Shown in pieces: positions 18,826-28,118 of a stretch of 64,000 bases of DNA. Position numbers and translations under genes: made by a program. The stretch covers positions 9,548,001-9,612,000 of the forward strand of contig NZ_JACCBA010000001.1 in the NCBI RefSeq assembly GCF_013409365.1, read 5' to 3'. The notes beneath the pieces were generated by a model. The model saw only the letters and a list, made by a program, of their open reading frames with translations, was not told where the DNA came from and did no database searches. Every line of letters starts with the position of its first letter. Position 1 is the stretch's first letter. The DNA is from Actinomadura luteofluorescens. Its GTDB lineage: Bacteria; Actinomycetota; Actinomycetes; Streptosporangiales; Streptosporangiaceae.

Positions 18826-19776
18826 GTGACCCGCGTCGTCTTCCTGCTCGTCCCCGGCCTGCACCTGCTCGACCTGGCCGGGCCCGCCCAGGTGTTCGGG
18901 ACGGCCGCCGACGCCGGCCTGCCCTACCGGCTCGCCTACGTCGCCGACCACCCCGCACCCGGGGACCCGCAGGAGACCCCGCACCCCTCCCCCGCGACCG
19001 TGCCCACCGCGCAGGGCGTCCCCCTCCAGGCGCCCACCGCCTGGCCCGACCTCACCGCGGGCGACATCCTCCTGGTCCCCGGATGGCGCTGGGGCCGCGG
19101 CGAACCCCACGCCCCGCCCGTCTCCGACCACGCCGCCCGCCGCCTGGCCGGCCACCACGCCGCGGGCGGCACCGTCGCCAGCGTCTGCGCCGGCGCGTTC
19201 GCCCTCGCCCACGCCGGGCTCCTGGACGGGCGCCGCTGCACCACCCACCACCAGCTCCAGGACGACCTCGCCCGCCGCCACCCCCGCGCCACCGTCGTCC
19301 GCGACGTCCTGTACGTCACCGACGGCCGCGTCATCACCTCCGCCGGCATCGCCTCCGGCATCGACCTCGCCCTGCACCTGGTCGCCTCCCGGCACGGGCC
19401 CGGCGCCGCCGCCCGCACTGCCCGCGCCATGGTCGTGTACGCGCGCCGCAACGGCGACGAACCCCAGGCCAGCGCCCTGCTGCGGCACCGCGCCCACGTC
19501 AGCGACGCCGTCCACCGCGCCCAGGACCTCATCGACGCCCGCTACGCCCGCCCCCTGCCCCTGCACGTCCTGGCCGCCGAGGCCGGCGTCAGCGAACGCA
19601 CCCTCACCCGCCGCTTCACCGCCGTCACCGGCCTGACCCCGCTGCGCTACCAGCAGGAACTGCGGCTGGAACGCGCCGAGCACCTCATCGGGCAGGGCGC
19701 CACCGCCGAGGCCGCCGCCCACGCCGTCGGATTCACCGACGCCCGCATGCTGCGCCGCCTGCGCGCCCGCACCTGA
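18826..19776 (+). CDS. GlxA-family transcriptional regulator (DJ-1/PfpI + AraC)
   Basis: 316 residues. The N-terminal DJ-1/PfpI-like domain (about 1-190) has the elbow Cys121 in SVCAGAFALAHAGLL, and the C-terminal AraC domain (about 220-312) ends in GFTDARMLRRLRART. GlxA-type regulators sense small metabolites such as amides or nitrogen compounds and activate adjacent hydrolase genes. It follows the isochorismatase-like gene by 7 bp, which it probably controls. GTG start. It converges with the TauE-like gene with a 9-bp gap. Confidence 0.9.
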   Translation: MTRVVFLLVPGLHLLDLAGPAQVFGTAADAGLPYRLAYVADHPAPGDPQETPHPSPATVPTAQGVPLQAPTAWPDLTAGDILLVPGWRWGRGEPHAPPVSDHAARRLAGHHAAGGTVASVCAGAFALAHAGLLDGRRCTTHHQLQDDLARRHPRATVVRDVLYVTDGRVITSAGIASGIDLALHLVASRHGPGAAARTARAMVVYARRNGDEPQASALLRHRAHVSDAVHRAQDLIDARYARPLPLHVLAAEAGVSERTLTRRFTAVTGLTPLRYQQELRLERAEHLIGQGATAEAAAHAVGFTDARMLRRLRART

Positions 19777-19785
19777 CCGGGCCGC

Positions 19786-20565
19786 TCAGCCGCGCAACGC
19801 CACGTACGGGGCCAGCGCCAGCAGGCTCACCACCAGCGCCCCCCTGAGCGCCCCCGCCGGCACCGCCCGGGCGATCACCCACCCCGCCAGGACCCCCGCC
19901 AGCTCCGGGACGCCCACCAGCGCCGCCAGCGGCCAGTCGACCGCCCCCGCCGCGACGTACCCGACCGTCCCGGCACCGGCGATCACCACCGACTGGGCCT
20001 GCGCCGCCGCCAGCGCCGACAGCACCGGCACCCCCAGCGCCACCAGCAGCGGAACGCACAGCATCGGCCCCCCGACCCCGAACATCGCGCCCGCCGCCGC
20101 CACCCCCGCGCCCACCGCCGCGGTCACCCGCCAGCCCGGACCGCCCTCCCCCGAACCGTCCGCGCCCGGCCCCCGCGCGCCCGGACGCCGGGCGAGGACC
20201 AGCACCGCCGTCGCCGCGACCAGCGCCCCCAGCAGCACCCCGAACACCCGGCCCGTCACCAGCCCGTTCAGCAGCACCCCCACCGGCGTCCCGGCGACCG
20301 CGCCCCCGCACAGCAGCACCGCCGTCCGCCGCGCCGGCGGCTCGCGCAGCTGCCCCGACCGCCAGTACACCGCCGTGCCCAGCACGCCCGTCGCGACGTT
20401 GGTGACCAGCGCCGTGCCCGCCACCTGCGCCGGGTCCAGCGGCGTCAGCGCGAACAGTCCCGCGGTGATCAGCACCCCGCCCGGCCCGACCGCCGTGATC
20501 CCGATGCCCGCCGCCACCGCCAGCAGCACCAGCCCCGCCACCACGCCCGGCTCCAGCCCCGTCAC
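19786..20565 (-). CDS. TauE/SafE family permease
   Basis: 259 residues with about eight hydrophobic segments and the TauE/SafE pattern of two repeated halves (VGPGGVLITAGLFALTPLDPAQVAGTA near the start; GVGGPMLCVPLLVALGVP in the second half). The family exports sulfonates, sulfite or other organic anions, or takes up sulfate-related compounds, at the cytoplasmic membrane. GTG start. No sulfur metabolism genes are adjacent, so the cargo is unknown. Confidence 0.85.
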   Translation of the reverse strand: MTGLEPGVVAGLVLLAVAAGIGITAVGPGGVLITAGLFALTPLDPAQVAGTALVTNVATGVLGTAVYWRSGQLREPPARRTAVLLCGGAVAGTPVGVLLNGLVTGRVFGVLLGALVAATAVLVLARRPGARGPGADGSGEGGPGWRVTAAVGAGVAAAGAMFGVGGPMLCVPLLVALGVPVLSALAAAQAQSVVIAGAGTVGYVAAGAVDWPLAALVGVPELAGVLAGWVIARAVPAGALRGALVVSLLALAPYVALRG

Positions 20566-20908
20566 CGGCCCGGCCGCCCTGTGCGCGGCCCCTCATCCCG
20601 CGGCGGCGTGCCACCGCACGCCCTCAACCGGTGTGGAGTACCCATTCTCGACATTGTGCGAGCTTCCCCTCCCCGGTCAACGGCGTCCGGGAAGCCCGAG
20701 GCCCGACCCGGCGACAAGCCCGAACCCGGCCGCTGGATGGGCCTCGGCGAAGGGTCCGAACTCCCCTACGACGTCGGCGTCATCGGCCAGGGGGGAGATG
20801 GAGGGACGCGCCCGCGGCGCGGCCCAGGCCCTCGCGTCGTCGCGGGTCTGGGATGCTGCTGTGCGGACGGGCCCCCGTCCCCCAGGACACCCGGTCAGCG
20901 GAGGAACC
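20566..20908. other. Gene-free intergenic region (343 bp)
   Basis: Lies between the divergent TauE and DGPF genes. Open frames cross it but none has a ribosome site with a recognisable protein. It presumably holds both promoters. A GGAGG site at its right end serves the DGPF gene. I see no RNA fold or repeat in it. Confidence 0.5.
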
Positions 20909-21259
20909 GTGCGCTACGTGCTGATGATCTGCAGCGACGAGACCGCCGGCACCGACCCCGAGCAGGCCGCCGCCACCGGCTGCGGCGGCTGGTCGCGGGA
21001 GATGGAGCGGCGCGGCGTCATCCGCGGCGGCGCCGGGCTCGCGCCCAGCGACCGGGCCACCACCGTCAAGGTCCGCGGCGACGAGGTGCTGCTCACCGAC
21101 GGGCCCTTCGCCGAGACCAAGGACCAGATCGGCGGGTTCACCGTCATCGAGTGCGGCGGGCTGCGGGAGGCCGTCGAGATCGCCGCCCGGCACCCCTGGG
21201 CCGCCCTCGGCCAGATCGAGATCCGCCCGGTCGAGGAACCGGGCCCCGCGACCGCGTGA
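20909..21259 (+). CDS. YciI-like DGPF-domain protein
   Basis: 116 residues of the YCII-related fold with the DGPF signature LTDGPFAETKDQIGGF. These small proteins are encoded next to ECF42 sigma factors in many actinomycetes and proteobacteria; their biochemical role is unsettled and they are not classical anti-sigma factors. GTG start with GGAGGA upstream. Its TGA overlaps the GTG of the sigma gene remnant (GTGA), preserving the expected coupling even though that sigma gene is damaged. Confidence 0.88.
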   Translation: MRYVLMICSDETAGTDPEQAAATGCGGWSREMERRGVIRGGAGLAPSDRATTVKVRGDEVLLTDGPFAETKDQIGGFTVIECGGLREAVEIAARHPWAALGQIEIRPVEEPGPATA

Positions 21260-22349
21260 CCACCCCGCCCGCGGGCGCCGCCGACGCCGTCGCGCGGGCC
21301 TTCCGCGCCGAATGGGGTCAGGTCGTGGCCACCCCGCCCGCAAGCTCGCCCAGGCCGCCCGCACCGCCGGGACGCCCCCGCCGCCCGAACCGGACGCCTT
21401 CGGCGACGACCGGCTGCGGCTGATGTTCACCTGCTGCCATCCCGCGCTGCGCCTCGACGCCCGCGTCGCCCTCACCCTGCGCACCCTCGCCGGCCTCACC
21501 ACCGGCGAGATCGCCCGCGCGTTCCTGGTCGAGGAGGCCGCGATGTCCAAACGGATCACCCGCGCCAAACGCAGGATCCGCGACGCCGGCATCCCCTACC
21601 GCGTCCCGCCGCCCGACCTGCTGCCCGAACGCACCACCGCCGTCCTCGGCGTGCTGTACCTGCTGTTCAACGAGGGCTACAACGCCGCCGGCGGGCAACC
21701 GCGGCGCCGCGCGCTGTGCGGGGAGGCGATCGGCCTCGCCCGGCTGCTGGTCTCGCTGCTGCCCGGCGAGCCCGAGGCGCGCGGCCTGCTGGCCCTGATG
21801 CTGCTGCACGACGCCCGCGCCGGCACCCGCACCGACGCCCGCGGCGCGCTGGTCACCCTGGAGCACCAGGACCGCTCCCGGTGGGACGCCGCCGAGATCG
21901 CCGAGGGCGTCGCCCTGCTGGAGGACGCCCTGCGCCCCGCGCCCGGCAGGCCGCCGCCCGGCCCCTACCAGGTGCAGGCCGCCATCGCCGCCTGCCACGC
22001 CACCGCACCCGACGCCGCCGCCACCGACTGGCCCCAGATCGCCGTCCTGTACGGGCGGCTCGCGGAGCTGGTCCCCTCGCCGGTGGTGCGGCTGAACCGG
22101 GCGGTCGCGGTCGCCATGGCCGACGGTCCCGCCGCCGGCCTGGAACTGGTGCGGGACCTGGAGCGCTCCGGCGCCCTGGACGGCTACCACCTGCTGCCCG
22201 CCACCCGCGCCGACCTGCTGCGCCGCATGGGCCGCGACGGCGAGGCCGCCGCCGCCTACCGCGCCGCCCTGGCCCTGGTCGCCGACGACGCCGAGCGTCG
22301 CTACCTCGCCCGCCGCCTCGCCGAGACCGCCCCGCACGATTTCCGCTGA
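21256..22349 (+). pseudogene. ECF42-like sigma factor lacking region 2 (deletion plus frameshift)
   Basis: The gene begins as expected (GTG 21256; reading AVARAFRAEWGQVVAT), but the frame then continues into nonsense. The rest of the sigma factor is found in another frame from about 21330: KLAQAARTAG, then DRLRLMFTCCHPALRLDARVALTLRTLAGLTTGEIARAF (shown here in parts of region 4) and the C-terminal TPR-like extension of ECF42 factors. Against the family, about 60-70 residues are missing between VVAT and KLAQAA, which is most of sigma region 2, the core-RNA-polymerase and -10 binding part. A shorter product could start at ATG 21312 with region 4 and the extension only. It is either a true pseudogene or an assembly error. 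Confidence 0.75.
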
Positions 22350-22442
22350 AAAAGGCCGTCCCGAGGTGTCCGTCGCGGCGCGTCGCGTTCGTCGGTGGGA
22401 CGAACGGCCGCACAAAGCCGGCCACCTGGGAAGGAACCCCTC

Positions 22443-23234
22443 ATGGACACCACGCACTCCAAGGACGGCACCCGCATCGCCCTCGACCGGACCGGCGAGG
22501 GTCCCGCCCTGATCCATGTCGGCGGCGCCCTCAACGACCGCGGCTCCGGCGCCGCGCTCGCCGGGCTGCTGGCGCCGCACCGCACCGTCGTGACCTACGA
22601 CCGCAGGGGACGCGGCGACAGCGGCGACACCCCGCCCTACGCCGTCGAGCGCGAGATCGAGGATCTGGCCGCCGTCATCGAGGCCGCCGGCGGGTCCGCC
22701 GCGGTGTACGGGATGTCGTCCGGCGCGGTCCTGGCGCTGCGCGCCGCCGCGCACGGCCTGCCCATCACCCGGCTCGCGCTGTTCGAGCCGCCCTTCAACC
22801 CCGCCCACGACGACCGCCTCACCCGCGCCCGCGCCTACAGCACCGAGCTGACCGGCATACTGGCCGACGGGCGCCGCGGGGACGCCCTCGCCCTGTTCAT
22901 GACCGCCGTCGGGATGCCGGAGGAGATGGTCGGCCAGATGCGGGGCGCGCCGATGTGGCCCGCGCTGGAGGCGCTCGCGCCCACCCTCGCCTACGACTCG
23001 GCGGTCATGGACGACGCCGCCACGGGCGCCGAGCTGCCGGAGGACCTGCTCGCGAGCGTCACCGTCCCGGCCCTGGTGCTGGACGGCGGCGACAGCCCCG
23101 CCTGGATGCGCGACATCGCGCGCCGCACCGCGGCGCTCCTGCCCGCCGGGACGCACCGCACCCTGGACGGCCAGACCCACGACGTCGACCCCGCCGTGCT
23201 GGCCCCCGCCCTGGAGCGGTTCCTCACCGGCTGA
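22443..23234 (+). CDS. Alpha/beta hydrolase
   Basis: 263 residues, alpha/beta hydrolase fold. Strand-turn motif YDRRGRGDSGDT near 50-62, nucleophile elbow YGMSSGAVLALRAA near 90, acid in VLDGGDSP near 218 and His in DGQTHDVDP near 242. It is probably a cytosolic esterase, lactonase or amidase; the sequence does not say which. AAGGAA precedes ATG 22443. It lies 93 bp after the broken sigma gene and may belong to the same transcript. Confidence 0.88.
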   Translation: MDTTHSKDGTRIALDRTGEGPALIHVGGALNDRGSGAALAGLLAPHRTVVTYDRRGRGDSGDTPPYAVEREIEDLAAVIEAAGGSAAVYGMSSGAVLALRAAAHGLPITRLALFEPPFNPAHDDRLTRARAYSTELTGILADGRRGDALALFMTAVGMPEEMVGQMRGAPMWPALEALAPTLAYDSAVMDDAATGAELPEDLLASVTVPALVLDGGDSPAWMRDIARRTAALLPAGTHRTLDGQTHDVDPAVLAPALERFLTG

Positions 23235-23256
23235 GCCGCCCGCACGGCGGGAACGG

Positions 23257-23880
23257 TCAGGGGACGGGCACCTCGATGTGGCCGGGCGCGCCGCGCCGCG
23301 TCCAGGCGCGGCCGGCCGTGACCTCCGCGGCCCACGCCTCGAACGCCTCCAGCTCCGGGACGGGCACCGCCACGTCGGCCTGCACGCCCGTCCCGTAGCG
23401 GACGTCGCCGGGCTGGTGGCCGCGGGCGTGCAGGTCGCCCAGGAATCGTCCCGCCAGGGCGTGGTCCACGCCGACGGTGACCGTCACCACCGGGCGCAGC
23501 TCCACGACCCCGACGGCGTCGAGGGCGGCGGAGACCGCCTGCCCGTAGGCGCGCACCAGGCCGCCCGCGCCGAGCTTCACCCCGCCGAAGTAGCGGGTGA
23601 CGACCGCGGCGGTGCCGGTCAGCCCGCGCCGCACCAGCACCTCCAGCATCGGGATCCCGGCCGTCCCGGCCGGCTCGCCGTCGTCGCTGCTCTTGGTGAT
23701 CTCGCCGTGCTCGCCGACGACGTAGGCGGTGCAGTTGTGGGTGGCGTCGCGGTGCGCCCGCCGGTGCGCGGCGATGAACGCCGTCGCCTCGGCCTCGTCT
23801 GCGGCGCGGGCGAGCGTGCAGGCGAACCGGGACCTGCGGACTTCCAGCTCCACCGAGCCGCCGTGTCTGATCGTGCGCAT
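23257..23880 (-). CDS. YigZ/IMPACT family protein
   Basis: 207 residues. The N-terminal IMPACT domain has the SRFACTLA and HNCTAYVVG motifs and the SDDGEPAGTAG loop; a smaller DUF1949 domain follows. Bacterial YigZ proteins are thought to bind nucleic acid or ribosome-linked factors, but their exact role is open. A TAGACT box lies 10 nt before the ATG (minus strand, 23891-23896). Upstream is a structured intergenic repeat separating it from the NagD-like gene. Confidence 0.88.
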   Translation of the reverse strand: MRTIRHGGSVELEVRRSRFACTLARAADEAEATAFIAAHRRAHRDATHNCTAYVVGEHGEITKSSDDGEPAGTAGIPMLEVLVRRGLTGTAAVVTRYFGGVKLGAGGLVRAYGQAVSAALDAVGVVELRPVVTVTVGVDHALAGRFLGDLHARGHQPGDVRYGTGVQADVAVPVPELEAFEAWAAEVTAGRAWTRRGAPGHIEVPVP

Positions 23881-23953
23881 GGCGGCTGCGAGTCTACGGC
23901 CGCGCCGCCCGGGCGCGGGCTAGGACCTGTCGCAAGGTGGCCCCGGCCATGCC

Positions 23954-24141
23954 GCGCGAACGCGTGACCTGGCCGGTGGAGCGAAGCCGGAGGCGAGCGG
24001 AGCCGGCCAGATCGCGAAGCGATGCCGCGTTCGCCCAGTGCCGGTCACGTAGCGAGCCGCAAGGCGAGCGAAGTGGGCCGGGACTGAATCAACACAGCCG
24101 CAAGGCGAGCGAAGTGGGCCGGGGCTTTGAAACACAACCTA
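23954..24141 (-). repeat. Structured intergenic repeat, copy A
   Basis: Shares most of its length with 44031-44166. Nested inverted repeats: outer GCGAACGCG (23956-23964) with CGCGTTCGC (24026-24034), inner CTGGCCGG (23969-23976) with CCGGCCAG (24003-24010). Copy A has an extra small hairpin (ATCGC-GAA-GCGAT) and a tandem duplication of a 28-nt unit (about 24055-24082 and 24096-24123). The conserved sequence runs exactly into the stop codon of the NagD-like gene. It may be a transcript-end or mRNA-stability element, or a MITE-like repeat. Confidence 0.75.
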
Positions 24142-24918
24142 GACCAGGTCGACGAGGTCGGCGATGGACGCCACGACGCGGTGCGGGCGGAACGGGAAGC
24201 GGGCGATCTCGTCCTTGCGGGTGACGCCGGTCAGCACCAGGATCGTCTCCAGCCCGGCCTCGACGCCGGCGACGATGTCGGTGTCCATGCGGTCGCCGAT
24301 CATCGCGGTGCTCTCGCTGTGCCCGCCGACCACGTTCAGCGCCGTGCGCATCATCAGCGGGTTCGGCTTGCCGACGAAGTAGGGGTCCACCCCCGTCGCC
24401 CGGGTGATCATCGCGGCGACGGCGCCGCACGCCGGCAGCGAGCCCTCCGGGGACGGGCCGATCGGGTCGGGGTTGGTCGCCACGAACCGGGCGCCGCCCT
24501 CGATCAGCCGGATCGCGCGGGTGATCTGGGAGAAGCTGTAGGTGCGGGTCTCGCCGAGCACCACGTAGTCGGGGTCGATGTCGGTGAGGACGAAGTCGGC
24601 CTCGTGCAGCGCCGTCGTCAGGCCCGCCTCCCCGATCACGTACGCCGACCCCTCGGGGCGCTGGTCGGCCAGGAAACGGGCGGTGGCCAGCGCGGAGGTC
24701 CAGATCGACTCGGCCGGGACGGCCAGCCCCGCCGCCGCCAGGCGGGCCGACAGGTCCCGCCGGGTGTAGATCGAGTTGTTGGTCAGGATGAGGAACGGCT
24801 TTCCGGACGCCGCCAGGCGGCGGACGAACTCCTCGGCGCCGGGGACGGGCCGGCCCTCGTGCACGAGGACGCCGTCCATGTCCGACAGCCAGTACTCGAT
24901 CGGCTTGCGCTCGGTCAT
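24139..24918 (-). CDS. HAD-IIA family phosphatase (NagD-like)
   Basis: 259 residues with the HAD motifs in order: [10 protein letters not shown] near 13, TNNS near 45, Lys in GKPNPLMM near 180 and GDRMDTDI near 206. The cap type and motif II TNNS place it in subclass IIA with NagD and p-nitrophenyl phosphatases, which dephosphorylate nucleoside monophosphates or phosphoglycolate. GACAAT lies 6 nt before ATG 24918 and may be a leaderless -10 box. Its stop codon coincides with the end of the intergenic repeat. Confidence 0.9.
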   Translation of the reverse strand: MTERKPIEYWLSDMDGVLVHEGRPVPGAEEFVRRLAASGKPFLILTNNSIYTRRDLSARLAAAGLAVPAESIWTSALATARFLADQRPEGSAYVIGEAGLTTALHEADFVLTDIDPDYVVLGETRTYSFSQITRAIRLIEGGARFVATNPDPIGPSPEGSLPACGAVAAMITRATGVDPYFVGKPNPLMMRTALNVVGGHSESTAMIGDRMDTDIVAGVEAGLETILVLTGVTRKDEIARFPFRPHRVVASIADLVDLV

Positions 24919-24999
24919 GCCCCCATTGTCGCAGGCAGGGATCTTCCCTGGGACCGTCCGCCGGGACCGTTCTCCCCCGGGCCCGGCGGCGCGGGGGCG

Positions 25000-25029
25000 T
25001 TGACCCGCGTGTGACGTGGACCATACATT
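25000..25029 (+). promoter_or_regulatory. Sigma-70-type promoter for acyl-CoA synthetase
   Basis: TTGACC (25000-25005) and TACATT (25024-25029) separated by 18 nt, in a locally AT-richer stretch. A start site near 25036 leaves a leader of about 70 nt to GTG 25106 and argues against the in-frame ATG at 25016, which would lie inside the promoter. Confidence 0.5.
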
Positions 25030-25105
25030 CTCGGACACGGCGCACCGAATCATGTTCGGCGGACGGGTCGCCCGGCGGTGCGCCCCACCCCGCGGGAGGC
25101 GCGAC

Positions 25106-26902
25106 GTGCAGGATCGGGACGTGCAGGACACCGGGCGGCCGGCGGGCACCGGAATGGCCGGCAACGGGATGGCGGGCCCCAGACTGGCGAGCATCGCCGA
25201 GGTCAGGGCCGCGATGACGGCGCCGGGGCAGCCGTTCGAGATGGACGAGGCCCGGATCCGCGGCGTCCGGACCCGGGTGTGGAAGAACGCCCCGCCCACG
25301 CTGCGCGACGTCCTGGAGATCTCCCGCCTCCACGGCGACAAGGACTTCCTGGTCTACGGGGACGACCGGCTCACCTTCGCCGAGCACCGCGCGCGGGCGG
25401 CCGCGTTCGCGCGGCGGCTCGTCGACCGGTACGGGATCGCCAAGGGCGACCGGGTCGCGATCGCCATGCGCAACTACCCCGAGTGGTCGGTGGCCTTCTT
25501 CGGCGCCGCGGTCGCCGGGGCCGTCGTGGTCCCGCTGAACGCCTGGTGGAGCGCCGCGGAACTGGAGTACGGGCTGGCCGACAGCGGCGCCAAGGTCCTG
25601 GTCGCCGACGCCGAGCGCGCCGAGCGGCTCGCCGGGGTGCTGCCGGGCCTGGGCGTGGCGTGCCTGGTCGCGAGGGCGGACGGCGCCGTGCCCGCGGGAG
25701 CGGAGGCGTTCGAGGACGCCGCCGGCGCCGCCGGAGACCCGGCCGACGCGACCCTGCCCGACATGACTCTGCCCGACGTGCCGCTCGGTCCCGAGGACGA
25801 TGCCACGATCTTCTACACCTCCGGCACCACCGGACGGCCCAAGGGCGCCCTCGGAACGCACCGCAACATCGCCGGCAACCCCATCAGCCTCGCCTACGGG
25901 ATCATGTCGGCGGGGGTGCGCGCCGGCCGCACGGTCGAGGAGCTCGCGACGCCGCAGCCGCGCGTGACGCTGCTGAGCGTCCCGTTCTTCCACGCCACCG
26001 GCTGCCACTCGGTGCTGGTGTCCAGCGCCCTGCAGGGCGGCACCGTGGTGCTGATGTACAAGTGGGACGTCCGCCGGGCGCTGGAGCTGATCGAGCGGGA
26101 GAGGGTCACCGGGTTCGGCGGCGTGCCGACGATGGCGTGGCAGGTGCTGACCTCCCCCGAGTTCGGCGAGTTCGACACCTCCAGCCTCACCGGCGTCAGC
26201 TACGGCGGCGCGCCCGCCGCGCCCGCCCTCGTCGACAAGATCAGGGAGCGGCTGCCCGAGCGGATGCCCGGCAACGGCTACGGCCTCACCGAGACCTCCT
26301 CGGTCACCACCTACAACGGCGGCGTGAACTACCTGGAGCGGCCCGAGAGCGTCGGCCCGCCCGTCGCGGTCTGCGACGTCCGGGTCGTGGGGCCCGCCGG
26401 GGAGGAGCTGCCGGCCGGCGAGGTCGGCGAGCTGCTCATCAAGGGGCCCAACGTCATCAAGGGCTACTGGAACAAGCCCGAGGCGACCGCCGCGGCGTTC
26501 GTGGACGGCTGGTTCCACAGCGGCGACCTGGCCCGCCTGGACGCCGACGGGTTCGTCTACATCGTCGACCGGGCCAAGGACATGCTGATCCGCGGCGGCG
26601 AGAACATCTACTGCGCCGAGGTCGAGGCCGCCCTCTACGAGCATCCCGCCGTCGCCGACTGCGCCGTGATCGGCGTCCCGCACCAGGTGCTCGGCGAGGA
26701 GGTCGGCGCGGTGATCGTGCCGCGCCCCGGCGCCGCGGTGTCCGAGCGCGAGCTCCGGGAGTTCCTGGGCGGGCGGATCGCGGCGTTCAAGGTGCCCGTG
26801 CACGTGTGGTTCCGGGAGGAGGGCCTGCCCCGCAACCCCGGCGGCAAGATCCTCAAGACGCGGCTGCGGGAGGAGCTGCTCGCCCGCCCGCCGGTATCGT
26901 GA
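25106..26902 (+). CDS. Acyl-CoA synthetase / class I adenylate-forming enzyme
   Basis: 598 residues. P-loop [11 protein letters not shown] near 238, A5 motif YGLTETSS near 392, A7/A8 segment [18 protein letters not shown] followed by [10 protein letters not shown], and the A10 catalytic Lys in NPGGKILK near 575. It activates a carboxylic acid with ATP and transfers it to CoA; it resembles fatty acid or aromatic acid-CoA ligases. GTG 25106 with GGGAGG upstream is preferred; ATG 25154 has no good ribosome site. It is followed almost directly by RidA, which has its own promoter box. Confidence 0.88.
   Translation: MQDRDVQDTGRPAGTGMAGNGMAGPRLASIAEVRAAMTAPGQPFEMDEARIRGVRTRVWKNAPPTLRDVLEISRLHGDKDFLVYGDDRLTFAEHRARAAAFARRLVDRYGIAKGDRVAIAMRNYPEWSVAFFGAAVAGAVVVPLNAWWSAAELEYGLADSGAKVLVADAERAERLAGVLPGLGVACLVARADGAVPAGAEAFEDAAGAAGDPADATLPDMTLPDVPLGPEDDATIFYTSGTTGRPKGALGTHRNIAGNPISLAYGIMSAGVRAGRTVEELATPQPRVTLLSVPFFHATGCHSVLVSSALQGGTVVLMYKWDVRRALELIERERVTGFGGVPTMAWQVLTSPEFGEFDTSSLTGVSYGGAPAAPALVDKIRERLPERMPGNGYGLTETSSVTTYNGGVNYLERPESVGPPVAVCDVRVVGPAGEELPAGEVGELLIKGPNVIKGYWNKPEATAAAFVDGWFHSGDLARLDADGFVYIVDRAKDMLIRGGENIYCAEVEAALYEHPAVADCAVIGVPHQVLGEEVGAVIVPRPGAAVSERELREFLGGRIAAFKVPVHVWFREEGLPRNPGGKILKTRLREELLARPPVS
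26895..26900 (+). promoter_or_regulatory. Leaderless -10 box (TATCGT)
   Basis: TATCGT, 6 nt before GTG 26907, overlapping the end of the acyl-CoA synthetase gene. Confidence 0.4.
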
Positions 26903-26906
26903 TCTT

Positions 26907-27329
26907 GTGATGAGCGACGAGCCGGGCCCCGCCCACCGCCAGATCGACGCGCCGGGCCTTCCGCCCGGCCCCGGGTACAGCCATGCCGTCTCCGTCGACG
27001 TGCCGGGCCGGCTGGTGGTGATCAGCGGGCAGATCCCGCTGGACTCGGACGGGAACCTGGTCGGCCCCGGCGACCTGGAGGCCCAGACCCGGCAGGTGTT
27101 CGCCAACCTGGAGACCGCGCTCACCGCCGCGGGCGCCCGCTGGGAGCACGTCGTGCGGCTCGGCTACTTCCTGCGGGACGCCGGCGGCGCCCCGGTCGTG
27201 CGCGCCGTGCGCGCCGAGTTCGTCCCCGCGGGCGTCGCGCCCGCCGCGTCGCTGGTCGAGGTGTCGCGCCTGGTCCGCGACGACCTGCTGGTGGAGATCG
27301 AGGCCCTCGCCGTCGTCCCCGCGGGCTGA
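26907..27329 (+). CDS. RidA family protein (enamine/imine deaminase-like)
   Basis: 140 residues of the YjgF/YER057c/UK114 fold, trimeric in characterised members. RidA hydrolyses reactive 2-aminoacrylate and related imines; family branches do other hydrolytic jobs. Features include GYSHAVSVDV near the start, VISGQIPLDSDGN and the C-terminal VEIEALAVVP strand. The conserved Arg that binds the carboxylate in canonical RidA is not obvious (VSRLVRDDLLVEIE), so activity may differ. The gene ends at a perfect palindrome that separates it from convergent terD. Confidence 0.85.
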   Translation: MMSDEPGPAHRQIDAPGLPPGPGYSHAVSVDVPGRLVVISGQIPLDSDGNLVGPGDLEAQTRQVFANLETALTAAGARWEHVVRLGYFLRDAGGAPVVRAVRAEFVPAGVAPAASLVEVSRLVRDDLLVEIEALAVVPAG

Positions 27330-27351
27330 CGGGCGCCCGGGCCGGACGCGC

Positions 27352-27385
27352 GACGGGGCGCCCCCACCGGTGGGGGCGCCCCGTC
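27352..27385. terminator. Perfect 34-bp palindrome, bidirectional terminator
   Basis: Two perfectly complementary 17-nt arms (27352-27368 and 27369-27385), starting GACGGGGCGC and centred on CACCGGTG. It lies between convergent ridA and terD, 22 bp from one stop and 15 bp from the other. It would fold to a very stable hairpin from either strand, fitting a shared terminator without a U-tract. Confidence 0.8.
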
Positions 27386-27400
27386 CACGTGCGGAGAGGG

Positions 27401-27976
27401 TCAGACGTTCACCCCGAAGTCGGAGGCGATGCCCGACAGGCCCGAGGCGTAGCCCTGGCCCACCGCGCGGAACTTCCACTCGGCGCCGTTGCGGTAGAGC
27501 TCGCCGAACACCATCGCGGTCTCGGTCGAGGCGTCCTCCGACAGGTCGTAGCGCGCGATCTCGCTGTTGTCGGCCTGGTTCACCACGCGGATGAAGGCGT
27601 TGCGGACCTGCCCGAAGCTCTGCTGGCGCTTGTCGGCGTCGTAGATCGACACCGGGAACACGATCTTGGCGATCTCGGCGGGGACGGTGTTCAGGTTCAC
27701 CTTGATCGCCTCGTCGTCGCCCTCGCCCTCACCGGTGAGGTTGTCGCCGGTGTGCTCGACCGAACCGTCGGGGCTCTTGAGGTTGTTGAAGAACACGAAG
27801 TGCTGGTCCGACAGGACCTTGTTCTCCGCCGAGCACAGCAGGGCGCTGGCGTCCAGGTCGAAGTCGGTTCCGGTCGTGGTCCGCACGTCCCACCCCAGAC
27901 CAACCACGACGGCGGTCAGTCCGGGGGCCTCCTTGGTCAGCGAGACGTTGCCGCCCTTGCTCAGACTGACTCCCAC
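27401..27976 (-). CDS. TerD-family stress protein
   Basis: 191 residues, complete TerD domain: start [19 protein letters not shown], the calcium-binding acidic patches DLDASALLC and [10 protein letters not shown], and C-terminal [20 protein letters not shown]. TerD proteins bind calcium and take part in tellurite, phage and general stress responses; single copies are common in actinomycetes and affect development. GTG 27976 is chosen by GGAGGT 8 nt upstream. It ends facing ridA across the palindrome. Confidence 0.93.
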   Translation of the reverse strand: MGVSLSKGGNVSLTKEAPGLTAVVVGLGWDVRTTTGTDFDLDASALLCSAENKVLSDQHFVFFNNLKSPDGSVEHTGDNLTGEGEGDDEAIKVNLNTVPAEIAKIVFPVSIYDADKRQQSFGQVRNAFIRVVNQADNSEIARYDLSEDASTETAMVFGELYRNGAEWKFRAVGQGYASGLSGIASDFGVNV

Positions 27977-28118
27977 TGTGTCTACCTCCGTATCGGCTGC
28001 GGGTGACACCACCCGCGTGCGGTATGTCTAACGAGAACGGTAGCCACCTTGCGCTGGTTCCCCCGCCTCCTTGGCGAATTCGCGGCGTGGCGTGCCCTTT
28101 CTTCCCGCGCGCGGGCCC

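Noticed and set aside
20581..21423. Plus-strand ORF across the gap before the DGPF gene
   Set aside because: No family similarity visible upstream of 20909, and the downstream part is the wrong frame of the DGPF gene until the sigma start; GTG 20909 with GGAGGA is the real start.
23920..24135. Minus-strand ORF with a PAHFARLAARYVT-like product, also seen at 43878-44162
   Set aside because: Both are translations of the intergenic repeat; similarity reflects the DNA element, not a protein family.
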